64,000 bases of DNA from Bradyrhizobium sp. LLZ17 (GTDB lineage: Bacteria > Pseudomonadota > Alphaproteobacteria > Rhizobiales > Xanthobacteraceae): positions 6,243,001 through 6,307,000 of the forward strand of contig NZ_CP165734.1 in NCBI RefSeq assembly GCF_041200145.1, read 5' to 3'. Each line of letters starts with the position of its first letter. The stretch's first letter is position 1. The position numbers and the translations under genes were made by a program. The notes below the pieces were generated by a model. That model was not told the origin of the DNA. It did not search any database and was given only the letters and a program-made list of their open reading frames with translations. Of this stretch, positions 43,889-53,682 are shown one piece after another.

Positions 43889-44226
43889 GGAACCACAACT
43901 GCTTAGCTTGCCACTTGTTCCCGGGCGGCGACCGTGCGCGCCGCGTCCGCCCCAACTGGCGCTTGTCGAGACCGAGATCAGCCGTTGCGGCTGGTCCGGT
44001 GCTGTGTGAGTTCGCTTTCAGAGTAGCGTCATGACCGCCACGACGACGACCAGGCCAGCCACGGTCACGCACCGGCATGACACCTCAAGGACTCGCATAA
44101 AGCGCTCCAGTTTGAAACGTCCTGCCCGCCCCGGAGGCTATATCGGGAACCCCGGTGCTGGAACCGAAACTTTTTCATGCCTTCATGAATTCAGCACAGG
44201 GGCTCTCGAACGCGAGGCAATAGCCA
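43889..44226. other. Intergenic region
   Basis: Upstream region of the GH13 gene. Frames through it on both strands have no domain or start context; nothing else is recognised. Confidence 0.4.
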
Positions 44227-44328
44227 ATGGCCCTTATGCCCGTAGGCGACGTGGTTCTCACCGTCGCTCTCCTGACCGTCGCCTTCCTGGGCGAGGTCGC
44301 GGTTTTCATCCTCCTCGGAATGTTTTGA
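44227..44328 (+). CDS. Single-span membrane microprotein (33 aa)
   Basis: MALMPVGDVVLTVALLTVAF continues LGEVAVFILLGMF. It is nearly all hydrophobic with one Asp and one Glu. A GAGGCAA site lies about ten bases upstream. It lies 78 bases before the 54-aa coiled-coil gene on the same strand. Confidence 0.45.
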   Translation: MALMPVGDVVLTVALLTVAFLGEVAVFILLGMF

Positions 44329-44406
44329 GCCCGGACTGTGCCGCTGGCGCGAGCCTCGGCAGCGCACCACCTCCTTTGCAGGCTGCAGAAAACCGGAGGA
44401 GGTCGG

Positions 44407-44571
44407 ATGTCGACTGTGGCAAAGCTACTCGCGCAGAAGCAACAGCTCATGGAGCAACTCGAGAACGATCCTGGTCCGAACGAGCGCGAAGAGATCGAGC
44501 AGATCCTCGCCAAGATCGAGACGGCGCTGAGCTTGCTCGATCCCGGCGATCCTGTGGCTGAAAGCGAGTAG
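44407..44571 (+). CDS. Small coiled-coil protein (54 aa)
   Basis: Behind GGAGGAGG, MSTVAKLLAQKQQLMEQLEN continues DPGPNEREEIEQILAKIETA and LSLLDPGD. It forms two amphipathic helices with a Pro/Gly turn, a likely helical hairpin. Similar sequences are widespread in Bradyrhizobium; function unknown. Confidence 0.75.
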   Translation: MSTVAKLLAQKQQLMEQLENDPGPNEREEIEQILAKIETALSLLDPGDPVAESE

Positions 44572-44659
44572 CTCGAGTGCTTTCGTTGTGCCCGGGGCTT
44601 CTTGGAACGTAGTTGACCTTCGCCGCTTTTCCACGGTGATTGCTGCCAGAGGGAATGCG

Positions 44660-45115
44660 ATGAAATCGACGGTCGTTCTCGCGTTGGCACTCGTCGCCTC
44701 GACGGCGACCGCCTCGGCGCAACCGGTGAGATGGACCAGGTACACCATTCCGCAGACCGGCACCGCGGTGGATTTCCCCTCATCGATCTTCACGGAAGAA
44801 GCCGGTCGACCCGACGGGTACGGGCAGCGATTCCGAACCGCCGACGGGCGCGCCGACCTCACCATCCAGGCCGCACCCAACGTCGCGAACGATTCACCCG
44901 CCGCGTTTCTGGCGAAGAAGCATCCGCCTTCCCGCATCCAGTACAAGCGGGTGACGCCGCGCTTCTTCGCGGTTTCCAGCTACAAGGTTTTCTACGACCG
45001 CTGCAACTTCTCGGGGCGGCTGGTCCATTGCGTGCTGATCAACTATCCCGCCGAAGAAGAGCACGCCTGGGACGACGTCGTCACCCGCATGAGCCTGTCG
45101 CTCAAGGGCAAGTAG
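44660..45115 (+). CDS. Exported hypothetical protein (151 aa)
   Basis: The start MKSTVVLALALVASTATASA is a signal peptide cleaved before QPVRWTRYTIPQTGTAVDFP. The mature domain has FRTADGRADLTIQAAPNVAN, KRVTPRFFAVSSYKVFYDRC and NFSGRLVHCVLINYPAEEEH. Two Cys (DRCNFSG, VHCVLI) may pair. A beta-rich fold of about 130 residues, unknown function, common in rhizobia. It precedes the opgG gene by 290 bases. Confidence 0.78.
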   Translation: MKSTVVLALALVASTATASAQPVRWTRYTIPQTGTAVDFPSSIFTEEAGRPDGYGQRFRTADGRADLTIQAAPNVANDSPAAFLAKKHPPSRIQYKRVTPRFFAVSSYKVFYDRCNFSGRLVHCVLINYPAEEEHAWDDVVTRMSLSLKGK

Positions 45116-45404
45116 GTCGCCACCGGGTTCTCCGAATGACGAGCTCCGCAGGTGCGCGCTCAGAGCGCGCTGAGATCGTCCGGCACGTCGCCGAATTTTC
45201 CTGCCTGCTTCCGTGCCGGTTTCGCGATGCCAAGCGCACCGCCTCTCGTCTCCCGCGTGGCTTGCCTGCCCGGTTCTCGATCGCGCGTACAGGCCGAGTC
45301 GGTCGGAGGCGTTGCGACGCCCTTGCCGTTAATAGACGGCGATGGAACTCGCGGGCCCCGCCGTCGTTGCTTGGCCGCGGCAACAGTAGCGAGTGGGAGA
45401 GCGC

Positions 45405-46916
45405 GTGAACCGACGCCAGCTTGTTCGAGGGTCGGCGGTGTTGCCGGCGTTACTGCTCCCTTCGCGCACCGGTTTCGCCGCCGCTGTCCCGCCGGAAGGC
45501 GCGTTCAGCCCTTCCTCCGTGAGGGACCTCGCCCGCATGTTGGCGGGCAAACCCTACGAAGCGCCGGACGAGAAGCTGCCGGGTGGCTTGAAGGATCTCG
45601 ACTACGATCAGTACCGCTCGATCCGCTTCCTGCCCGAACGTGCCCTTTGGCGCGGCAAGAATCTTCCTTTCGAAGCGCAGTTCTTCCATCGCGGCTTCTT
45701 CTACAAGAACCGGGTGAATATCTTCGAGGTCGCGGACGGAAAGGCCACCGAGATCAAATACCGCAAGGAGGACTTTTCCTTCGGCGAGAAGGTCCCGGCG
45801 TTCGACGAGGCCGACCTCGGCTTTGCCGGCTTCCGTATCCACGCGCCGATCAACCGTGCGGACTATTACGACGAGGTCTGCGTCTTCCTCGGCGCGAGCT
45901 ACTTCCGAGCCGTCGCCAAAGGGCAGACGTACGGGCTTTCCGCCCGGGGACTTTCGATCGATACCGGAGAACCCCAGGGCGAGGAATTTCCCGTCTTCAA
46001 GGCCTTCTGGCTCGAGCGGCCGGCGCCGGGTGCGACGTCGTTGGTGATCCATGCTCTCCTTGACAGCAAAAGCTGCGCGGCGAGCTACCGATTCACCGTG
46101 CGGCCCGGGGACACGACGGTCTTCGACGTCGAAATGTCGGTCTACCCGCGCGTCGAAATGCAGCGGGCCGGGCTCGCGCCCATGACCAGCATGTTCTTCT
46201 TCGGTCCGAACGACCGCAACGACGTCGACGATTTCCGGCCGTCCGTCCACGATTCCGACGGCCTTGCGATCTTCAATGGAAAGGGCGAAAGCCTCTGGCG
46301 GCCGCTCAGCAACCCCCGCGACCTCCAGATCAGTACCTTCCAGGACCTCAATCCGCGCGGGTTCGGCTTGATGCAGCGGGAGAGAAACTTCTTCGCCTAC
46401 CAGGACATCGAATCCAGTTTCGAGAGACGGCCCAGTCTTTGGATGGAGCCGATCGGGGACTGGGGCGAGGGCGGGGTGATGCTGTTCGAGATCCCGACCA
46501 AGGAGGAGATCCACGACAATATCGCCGCATTCTGGCGGCCCAAAAGCCCGCTGCAGGCCAAGGGCGAACACAACTACACCTATCGGCTGCACTGGGGACC
46601 GGACAGCCCGAAAGCGCATTCGCTCGCCCGCTTCACGCGCACAAGCATCGGGGCCAGGGGCGAGGACGCCCGCCTCTTCGTCCTCGATCTCGTCGGCGAG
46701 AACCTGAAAGGCATCGACCCTGCGGGCGTCAAAGGCGTCGTGACGGCAGAGAAGTCCGAGGTGAAGAACATCGTCACGCAGCCCAATCCCTACACCGGTG
46801 GTTGGCGGCTGAGCTTCCAATGTCAGGTCAAGGGCGAGCCGATCGAACTGCGCGCGTTTCTGGCCGAAAGCGACAAGCCCTTGTCGGAAGTCTGGATCTA
46901 TCGATGGGCGCCTTGA
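45405..46916 (+). CDS. opgG: Periplasmic glucan biosynthesis protein OpgG/OpgD
   Basis: This 503-aa protein starts at a GTG with GGGAG upstream. NRRQLVRGSAVLPALLLPSR is a Tat-like signal (RRQ-L). The mature protein has the MdoG domain: FHRGFFYKNRVNIFEVADGK, FAGFRIHAPINRADYYDEVC, FLGASYFRAVAKGQTYGLSA, RGLSIDTGEPQGEEFPVFKA and the C-terminal Ig-like part RLHWGPDSP...YTGGWRLSFQCQV. OpgG/D acts in the periplasm on the glucan chain made by OpgH. The opgH start lies inside its last four codons, so the two genes are coupled. Length fits the family. Confidence 0.93.
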   Translation: MNRRQLVRGSAVLPALLLPSRTGFAAAVPPEGAFSPSSVRDLARMLAGKPYEAPDEKLPGGLKDLDYDQYRSIRFLPERALWRGKNLPFEAQFFHRGFFYKNRVNIFEVADGKATEIKYRKEDFSFGEKVPAFDEADLGFAGFRIHAPINRADYYDEVCVFLGASYFRAVAKGQTYGLSARGLSIDTGEPQGEEFPVFKAFWLERPAPGATSLVIHALLDSKSCAASYRFTVRPGDTTVFDVEMSVYPRVEMQRAGLAPMTSMFFFGPNDRNDVDDFRPSVHDSDGLAIFNGKGESLWRPLSNPRDLQISTFQDLNPRGFGLMQRERNFFAYQDIESSFERRPSLWMEPIGDWGEGGVMLFEIPTKEEIHDNIAAFWRPKSPLQAKGEHNYTYRLHWGPDSPKAHSLARFTRTSIGARGEDARLFVLDLVGENLKGIDPAGVKGVVTAEKSEVKNIVTQPNPYTGGWRLSFQCQVKGEPIELRAFLAESDKPLSEVWIYRWAP

Positions 46917-49027
46917 ACCCGTCACCTAGTTCGATCGTCGGCGATATCGCGACTCAACGCCTGCTGCCGCGCGAGACCCCGCTCCCCATGGCGCCGGGCG
47001 ATCTCGGGAAGAACCGCGTACCGGACCGTGTTCCTGCACCTGTCGCCACCACGATGGCTTGGCGCCGAGGCCTCATCCTCCTCGCGTCGGCCGCGCTCAC
47101 AGGGGCCGGCGGGTACGAGATGTATCGCGTGCTGCAGGTCGGCGGCGTCACCGTTCTCGAAGCCATGGTGCTGGCGCTATTCCTCATCCTGCTCGCCTGG
47201 GTGGCCTTTTCCTTTGCCTCCGCGGTGGCAGGCTTCTTCGTGCTGCTGGCGCACGATCCCGACCAAGACGCCTTCGCGCCAGGTGTGGAACTGCCTGTCA
47301 TCGCAGCCCGCACGGCCATGCTGCTACCCACCTACAACGAAGACCCGCACCGATTGACGGCCCGGCTTCGGGCGATCATCGAATCCTTGGAGGCGACCTC
47401 GCACGGAGAGCTGTTCGACTGGTACGTTCTGAGCGACAGCACCGATCCGGACATCTGGGTCGCCGAAGAAAAGGCGCTAGTGGCGTTGCGACAGTGCGTC
47501 GGAACAACGCGGCTGTATTATCGCCACCGGGCCGACAACAGGGCGCGCAAGGCCGGCAACATCTCCGAGTGGATCACCCGGTTCGGCGCCGTCTACGATT
47601 TCATGATCGTGCTCGATGCCGACAGTCTCATGAGCGGGGATACCATTGTCCGGTTGGTCCATGCCATGGAGACGAACCCCACCGCTGGGCTGGTCCAAAC
47701 GCTTCCCATGATCGTCAACGCGCGAAGCCTGTTCAGCCGCGTCCAGCAATTCGCCGGCCGCCTGTACGGTCCGCTGATCGCCGCGGGCGTGGCCTGGTGG
47801 CACGGCTCGGAAGGCAACTACTGGGGACACAACGCGATCATCCGGGTGAGGGCGTTCGCCGAAGCGGCCGCGCTGCCGCAGCTGCGCGGGCGCAAGCCTT
47901 TTTGGCGGGCACATCTTGAGTCACGATTTCGTCGAGGCTGCGCTGATGCGGCGGGCTGGGTGGGGCATCTACATGCTGCCGATGCTCGGGGGCAGCTACG
48001 AAGAGGTGCCGCCCTCGCTGCTCGATTTCGCGGCGCGCGACCGACGCTGGTGTCAGGGCAATCTTCAGCATCTGGCCGTGGTCCCTACGCGGGGTCTCCA
48101 CTGGTTGTCGCGCCTGCATTTCATGGTGGGTATCGGGGCCTATCTGACGGCGCCGCTATGGCTGCTATTCCTGCTGCTGGGAATGCTGACCTCGCTGCAG
48201 GCCCGCTTCGTGCGTCCGGAATATTTCCCCAAGGGCTTCTCCTTGTTTCCGACCTGGCCGGCCCAGGATCCCGTGCTCGCCATCTGGGTTTTCGTCGCCA
48301 CCATGGGCCTGTTGCTGTTGCCGAAGCTGCTCAGCTTGGTCCTCGTCTGGATGCGGCGATCGGCGCGCAGGCAATTCGGCGGCGCGTTGCGTACCGCGGC
48401 CGGGGTTCTGGCCGAGGTTGTCGTGTCCGCACTGATGGCGCCTGTGATGATGATCTTCCAGTCGATCGCAGTCCTCGAGATCTTGGCCGGCCGCGATGCG
48501 GGCTGGCAGACGCAAAGGCGCGACGACGGCACGGTGGAGCGCCGCGAGCTTTATCGTAAGTACGGCGTCCCGACCTTCTGCGGGGTCGCCATGGCCGCGA
48601 GCGCCTTCGCCGTTTCGCTGCCCCTTCTGCTCTGGATGTCGCCGGTCATCATTGGGCTGCTGTTCGCCGTTCCCATAGGCGCACTCACCGCCAGCCCCAC
48701 GTCCGGCCAATTGTTTGCCACGCCGGAAGATCGAGAGCCGCCTCCGGTCCTGCGTCGGGCGAACGAATTGAGCGCGTCCGCGGACACAGGGGGCAAACCG
48801 GCCTTGCTGGAGTTGCGCGAAGACGCCGCGCTCTTGGCCTTCCACCTCGCGCAGCTGCCCCTCCCCGCGCCGCGCGCCCCGACATGATCGATCCGAACCT
48901 GGCGGTCGGCCGCGCCAAGATCGATGCGAGCGACACTTTCGAGCAAGCCTTAGCTCATTTTTCGCCCCGGGAGGTTTTCTCGATCTTGCACGACGGTTCG
49001 GTGCTGTCGGCGCTGATGCAGAAGTGA
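46904..49027 (+). pseudogene. opgH: Glucan glucosyltransferase OpgH, two frameshifts
   Basis: The start MGALNPSPSSIVGDIATQRL overlaps opgG. The first frame has membrane segments (LILLASAALTGAGGYEMYRV, LALFLILLAWVAFSFASAVA) and the GT2 core TAMLLPTYNEDPHRLTARLR, FMIVLDADSLMSGDTIVRLV and WWHGSEGNYWGHNAI. At 47896 a run of five T, where four would keep frame, shifts to SHDFVEAALMRRAGWGIYML and RDRRWCQGNLQHL, then several more membrane segments. Near 48870 a second shift leads to the family tail IDPNLAVGRAKIDASDTFEQ and ends at 49027. Apart from these two indels it is full length (about 705 aa). OpgH polymerises glucose from UDP-glucose across the inner membrane. Confidence 0.88.
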
Positions 49028-49084
49028 ATGAATACTGCTGGCTGCTTCAGAAGAGCGAGACCGCGCGGAGCGGCGCCCCATAAT

Positions 49085-49510
49085 TCAGCCACTGCAGCGA
49101 CGACAAACAAAAAATGAGCGTGGAAGCCGCCCGAGCGTTCGCTTCACGGCGTTTCCAAGCCAGACGGCCGAAGGCCCCAGCTCTGGGGGGCTAGGGGGCT
49201 TTGAGCTGGGGCCAGTTCGGGGTCGCCCCTTGGGGCAGGGGCATCGGGAAAACTTGGTACTCCCGCAGTCGTTCCTCTGAGCGCAACGAAGTTTTTGGAC
49301 CCGGCCGCCCGGCGAGCAGAGGTCGCGGCCGCGCGTCATCGGGTGGGTAGCTTGCCCAGTGGCGGCCTTTTTGAGGGCATTCCGCTCTCGGAAGAGATCA
49401 TCGACTTTGGCTCGCATCCGGCCTAGCAGCAATTCGGCCGAAGCGGTCGCGATGCCGGCCCGCTGCAGCATCCGGATCTCGCGCTCCTGCGCGCGGAGCT
49501 GGCCGCGCAT
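49085..49510 (-). CDS. Small coiled-coil protein, extended C-terminus
   Basis: MRGQLRAQEREIRMLQRAGI continues ATASAELLLGRMRAKVDDLF and RERNALKK. This is the helical pattern of short bradyrhizobial proteins ('QE.RI..L.RAG..TA.AE.LL..M......L...R..L'), which normally end around that point (near 49370 here). The remaining 90 codons run through a hairpin and look non-coding, so the stop was probably lost. Confidence 0.45.
   Translation of the reverse strand: MRGQLRAQEREIRMLQRAGIATASAELLLGRMRAKVDDLFRERNALKKAATGQATHPMTRGRDLCSPGGRVQKLRCAQRNDCGSTKFSRCPCPKGRPRTGPSSKPPSPPELGPSAVWLGNAVKRTLGRLPRSFFVCRRCSG
49173..49213 (-). terminator. GGCCCCAGCT hairpin
   Basis: GGCCCCAGCT pairs with AGCTGGGGCC over a G-rich 21-base loop. 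No T-run is present on the plus strand; on the minus strand it is followed by TTCGGCC. It belongs to the dispersed hairpin set. Confidence 0.45.
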
Positions 49511-49679
49511 GCGTGCGATCTTGTGAATGCTGATCGAAAAATAACCCCCATCGGCGTCTTGGGGACCCCCTTCAAGTCATTGATTGCATTGAACCTGATC
49601 CATTGGACCCCCGCGCTGATAAGCGTCGAGACCCCGCGCCGAAACACAGACGCAGGCGTCCAGGGACTGGTACGCGAGG

Positions 49680-50783
49680 CTAGGCGGGGGTTTTCAGAGA
49701 ATCGAGACGCTTGCGGAGAAATGCCAGCACCACGATCTCGTGGGAAGTGAGCTTGGCGTACTGGCGCTTGAACTTCTGCGCGATCCTGGCCTCAATCATT
49801 TTCACGAGGTCACCCGACACGTACGCGTTCAGGACTTCCGGGTGCACGTAGCACTTGCGGCAGATGGCCGGTGTGTTGCCAAGCTGTTTCGAGACGCGTT
49901 CGATCGCGGCGACGACGTTGCGCTTCGCCTCGGCCTGGCTGTCGTAGTTCTCGAATTCGGCAAGCGCCAACACTGCCAGAACGGTTCCCGCCCAAGTCCG
50001 AAAATCCTTGGCGCTGAAGTCCTCGCCCGTGATGTCCTTGATGTAGGCGTTGACGTCGCCGGAATCGACGGTGCGGGGCTGTCCGTCGTCGTCCAGGTAC
50101 TTGAAGAGTTCGTGTCCCGGAATCTCCGCGCAGCGCTTCACGATCGCGGCTATCCGCTTGTCCTCGACGCGAAGCTTCCAATGTTTGCCCGACTTGCCCG
50201 TGAAGTCGAAACGAAGGACCCCGCGCCCGACCTCGACGTGCTTGCGGCGCATCGTGGTGAGCCCGTAGGACTTGTTTTTCTCGGCATACTCGGCATTGCC
50301 GACCCGGATCAATGTCTTCTCCAGAAGACTGACGATCGTGGCCAGCACCTTCTCGCGGGGCAGTCCGTCCCGCTTCATGTCGGCGGCGACCCGCTCCCGC
50401 AAGCCGGGCAGCGCGGCAGCGAACAGGATGATATGCTCATACTTGTTCTGGTCTCGGAGCTCGCGCCACTTCGGATGGTAGCGATACTGCTTGCGACCCC
50501 GCGCATCGAGCCCGGTTGCCTGGATGTGGCCGTTCGACGACGGGCAGATCCACACGGACTCGTATGCCGGAGGGATGCCGATTGATTTGATGCGTCGGAT
50601 GACGGCGGCATCGATGATGCGCTTGCCGTCCTTGTCATAGTAGCTGAAAGTGGTTCCCGTCCTCTTGCGCGTGTACCCCGGAGCGGAGTCGCTGACGTAC
50701 CGGAGGCCTTCTTCCGCGATGGTGGCCGCGACCTCGGTAGTGCGGTCCAGAACCTCTTCTTCGTTGCTGGTTTGTCGGAGCAT
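49680..50783 (-). CDS. DNA topoisomerase IB
   Basis: The 367-aa protein MLRQTSNEEEVLDRTTEVAA has the N-terminal topoisomerase IB domain (GYTRKRTGTTFSYYDKDGKR, IKSIGIPPAYESVWICPSSN, GHIQATGLDARGRKQYRYHP KW). The catalytic domain has FDFTGKSGKHWKLRVEDKRI, ITGEDFSAKDFRTWAGTVLA and the nucleophilic Tyr in LGNTPAICRKCYVHPEVLNA. It relaxes DNA without ATP, through a 3'-phosphotyrosine. Length and residues are those of poxvirus-like bacterial enzymes. It is divergent from the rnhB-like gene, across 262 bases. Confidence 0.93.
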   Translation of the reverse strand: MLRQTSNEEEVLDRTTEVAATIAEEGLRYVSDSAPGYTRKRTGTTFSYYDKDGKRIIDAAVIRRIKSIGIPPAYESVWICPSSNGHIQATGLDARGRKQYRYHPKWRELRDQNKYEHIILFAAALPGLRERVAADMKRDGLPREKVLATIVSLLEKTLIRVGNAEYAEKNKSYGLTTMRRKHVEVGRGVLRFDFTGKSGKHWKLRVEDKRIAAIVKRCAEIPGHELFKYLDDDGQPRTVDSGDVNAYIKDITGEDFSAKDFRTWAGTVLAVLALAEFENYDSQAEAKRNVVAAIERVSKQLGNTPAICRKCYVHPEVLNAYVSGDLVKMIEARIAQKFKRQYAKLTSHEIVVLAFLRKRLDSLKTPA

Positions 50784-51045
50784 CGGCCGGTCCCTTCGGA
50801 AGCACCCTGGGACCGAGGCTCCACTCTTTCTAAAGGGATGAAGACACCGGTTGGTTCCGCTCGGAGGTCGGTGGACGCGAGGTGAAATGGGGAGGCCGCG
50901 CAGAATATCGGGACCTCTGATGAGAGCCGGGCCGGTTCCTTTCGACAAGGCGCTGCGCAGTCGATAAGGGCGGGATGGTTTAACTTCAGACAATCGCCAC
51001 AAAGTTTGCCGACACGCTCCAAAGTCAGTCTTCACGAAGGCCGCT

Positions 51046-51866
51046 ATGCCCAAGTATTCACTAGACGTACTGCGTCAGCGCTATGTCGTCGAGAAAAGAC
51101 CACTTGAGGCCAACATCGAGCAGATCTTGCGGGCCGACGCCCGCGCGGGAGCCCGTGCCATCCTCGCCTCAATCGATAAACGGCGCTCCGAAAATAGGTC
51201 CGAAGGGCAGCGCCTCCGTAAGATGCTCCGCTTCGAGACCCTCTCTGGGAGAGCGGCCAACATGCCGTGGCAGGCGTGGACGAGGCCGGAATGAGCCCTC
51301 TCGCAGGGCCAGTCTCCGCTGGCGCCGTGATCCTGAAGCCCGGCACGCGGATAATCGGAATCGACGACTCGAAGAAACTCGACGCCACCGCTCGCGAAGA
51401 ACTCGCGAAGGAAATCAAGCAAAAGGCAGAGAGTTGGTGTGTGGCATTCGTCGAGGTCGAGGAGATCGACGAAATCAACATCTATTGGGCAGGCATCCAG
51501 GCTATGCAGCGTGCGGTCCGGGGCCTAGGGTTGACGCCGCAGCACTTGCTGATCGATGCGAAGCGGTTGAAGGAAATCGACATCCCTCAGCAGTCTATCA
51601 TTAAAGGTGACGCCAAGTCCGCCAGCATTGCGGCCGCCTCCATCCTCGCGAAAGTCGAGCGCGACACCCGAATGCGGAGACTCGACGAGCGTCACCCCGG
51701 CTACGGATTCGCGGATCACAAGGGCTACCCGGTGCCGGCTCATTATGAGGCGCTCGCCAGGCTTGGTGCATGCGCAGCCCACCGGAGGTCGTTCGGACCT
51801 GTACGCAAGGCTCTCGGGTTGCCGCTCCTGCCGCCGTGGCCTTCGGCGTCCGAGCGCGCCACCTGA
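51046..51866 (+). pseudogene. rnhB: RNase HII with N-terminal extension, one frameshift
   Basis: The first frame, MPKYSLDVLRQRYVVEKRPL to [12 protein letters not shown], is an extension of about 70 residues found on some bradyrhizobial RNase HII-like proteins. After a one-base shift near 51245 the second frame reads [66 protein letters not shown] and [20 protein letters not shown], ending near [10 protein letters not shown]. The acidic catalytic residues are present, but the usual GVDEAGRGP is [13 protein letters not shown] at 51267 could allow translation of the catalytic domain alone. RNase HII incises at ribonucleotides in DNA. Confidence 0.8.
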
Positions 51867-51897
51867 ACTCCAGATCGAACGCTTCGTCTCGGCGGCA

Positions 51898-52845
51898 TTA
51901 TTTTCGCGACCACTTCTTTTCGCGAACGACGTCCTTGGCGTTTTTGTCGGACCTCAGGCCGAGGTAGACTGGCTGGCGCAGCTCGCCCTTGCTGGTCCAC
52001 TCCGCGAATTTCACTTCCGCGACCAGCAAAGGACGCACCCAGGTCGTAACCCGCTCATCCTTCACCTTGCCAGGGAATGGCGACTTGGCTGTCTTGAGCC
52101 TCACGAGCTTCCTGTGAAGCTCTTCGAGAACTTGGTGGCTGAACCCGGTGCCGACGTGGCCGATGTACCGCCACGCATCGTCTTCGCGTACCGCCAGCAC
52201 GAGGGCACCGAAGAAGGGCCGGGTTCGCCTCGGCGCCGTGGAACCGGCGATCACTACCTCCTGCCGCTGCGCGGTTTTCACCTTCAGCCAATCGGCGGTC
52301 CGGCGTCCGGATGCGTACGGGCTATCGGCGCGCTTGGCCATGATGCCTTCGAGATGTCTCAGCTCGGCTTCTGCAAAGAACTTTGTGCCGCTACCTTTGC
52401 GGTGGTTGCTGTACGCGATCAGCTTGTGGCGCGGCAGGATGGCCTTGAGCCGCTTCTTGCGCTCGAGAAGGGGCAGCACACGCAGGTCCTCGCCGTCCGC
52501 GAACATGAGGTCGAACGCGCAGTACAAAAGCTTGGCCTCGTGGCGCAAGGCGTTTTGAAGCAACTGGAAATGGGATACACCGTCCTTCCCGATCGCAACG
52601 AGTTCGCCATCGATCACGGCGTCCGCCTTCACTCCCTCAAGTGCTTTAGCGACCTCGAGATAGGAGTGGCTGATGATCTTCCCGTTGCGGCTGTAGAGCA
52701 CCACGCGACCGCCTCGGATTTCCGAGACCATGCGGAAACCATCGAATTTGTCCTCGAAGACCCAATCGGGATCATCGAACGGCGCATCCGTGAGCGTGGC
52801 CAACATGGGCTGCAGGCGATAAGGCAGGGTCGATTTGCGGGCCAT
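51898..52845 (-). CDS. ATP-dependent DNA ligase (LigC/LigD ligase-domain type)
   Basis: This 315-aa protein starts MARKSTLPYRLQPMLATLTD. Adenylation motif VFEDKFDGFRMVSEIRGGRV carries the Lys; then DGELVAIGKDGVSHFQLLQN, CAFDLMFADGEDLRVLPLLE, LEGIMAKRADSPYASGRRTA and WLKVKTAQRQEVVIAG. The OB fold has YIGHVGTGFSHQVLEELHRK and TWVRPLLVAEVKFAEWTSKG. No polymerase or nuclease domain. It converges on the rnhB-like gene with 31 bases between stops. It is the only intact stand-alone ligase in the island. Confidence 0.92.
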   Translation of the reverse strand: MARKSTLPYRLQPMLATLTDAPFDDPDWVFEDKFDGFRMVSEIRGGRVVLYSRNGKIISHSYLEVAKALEGVKADAVIDGELVAIGKDGVSHFQLLQNALRHEAKLLYCAFDLMFADGEDLRVLPLLERKKRLKAILPRHKLIAYSNHRKGSGTKFFAEAELRHLEGIMAKRADSPYASGRRTADWLKVKTAQRQEVVIAGSTAPRRTRPFFGALVLAVREDDAWRYIGHVGTGFSHQVLEELHRKLVRLKTAKSPFPGKVKDERVTTWVRPLLVAEVKFAEWTSKGELRQPVYLGLRSDKNAKDVVREKKWSRK

Positions 52846-53118
52846 GGCTGAACGACGGGGTGACGGAGGGTAGGAACGAGGAGGATGCATCGTCAGTTCC
52901 GTCCGGCAAACTGAAGGCTTCGGCGGCCCCGCGCTTGCGTCGATAACCTCCCAGTCGGGGCGGTCATCGTGGGTGCTCGATGCCTAGCACGATCATCGGC
53001 GGCTCAACGGCCGCCACACCTGCTGAAGATCCACGCGCCGATCAAGGAGCATATCGATCTGCTGGTGAAGTCCTAGGCCGCGGTCGGATATCGGCCGCCG
53101 ACTTGCGTACGGGCCTCT

Positions 53119-53682
53119 CTACAGACCCGGCAAGGCACGAAAAGAAGATGACGGGAGCCGAACCAGCGCGCTATCACCAGCCGCGACCGCTCCGCCGGCC
53201 CTGACCACGCCCAGCACCCCACATCTGAATGGAGGGCCCGTTTCCGCCCACGAGAGCACCTGCCGTTTTAAGCCGGCCCGGAAGCGGTCGATGAGGACAC
53301 AGGGCGTCCGGAGGCCGGTCAGCTCCACGATCGCCGCGGGTCCAAGTTCGACGAGCGTCCCGAGCGGCATCCGCTCGAGGTCCAGGCCGGCGGCAGTGAT
53401 GTTCTCGCCCAGATCCCCGGCTCCGACCTCGAAGCCAATTTCAAGGAGGGACGAGAAGAGCTCGGATGGGATCAGGTGAACCTGCCGGAGATTCGGTAGG
53501 CGCGGCTTGCGGCGGGCGAGATAGCGGTGCTGGACGAATGCGCCGGCGTGGGCGTCGCCTTCGACGCCACGGCCTTCCACCAGCACGATCCGATCTTGGG
53601 GCGGTTTCCTGAAGTGGTGACCGCGATCGGCGGCGACCGCGACCACGGCGCCTTGCATCGCGAGCGCGTGCGCCGGCGGCAT
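53119..53682 (-). CDS. MOSC-domain protein
   Basis: This 187-aa protein has DRIVLVEGRGVEGDAHAGAF, VHLIPSELFSSLLEIGFEVG, AGDLGENITAAGLDLERMPL and ELTGLRTPCVLIDRFRAGL. This is a stand-alone MOSC (molybdenum cofactor sulfurase C-terminal) fold as in YiiM-type proteins; the loop Cys in TGLRTPCV matches the conserved sulfur-carrying residue. Its ATG overlaps the polX stop (TGATG), so the two are co-translated. The substrate is unknown. Confidence 0.87.
   Translation of the reverse strand: MPPAHALAMQGAVVAVAADRGHHFRKPPQDRIVLVEGRGVEGDAHAGAFVQHRYLARRKPRLPNLRQVHLIPSELFSSLLEIGFEVGAGDLGENITAAGLDLERMPLGTLVELGPAAIVELTGLRTPCVLIDRFRAGLKRQVLSWAETGPPFRCGVLGVVRAGGAVAAGDSALVRLPSSSFRALPGL

Noticed and set aside
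42582..44009. 475-codon plus-strand frame opposite the GH13 gene
   Set aside because: Antisense shadow; the GH13 catalytic motifs are on the minus strand.
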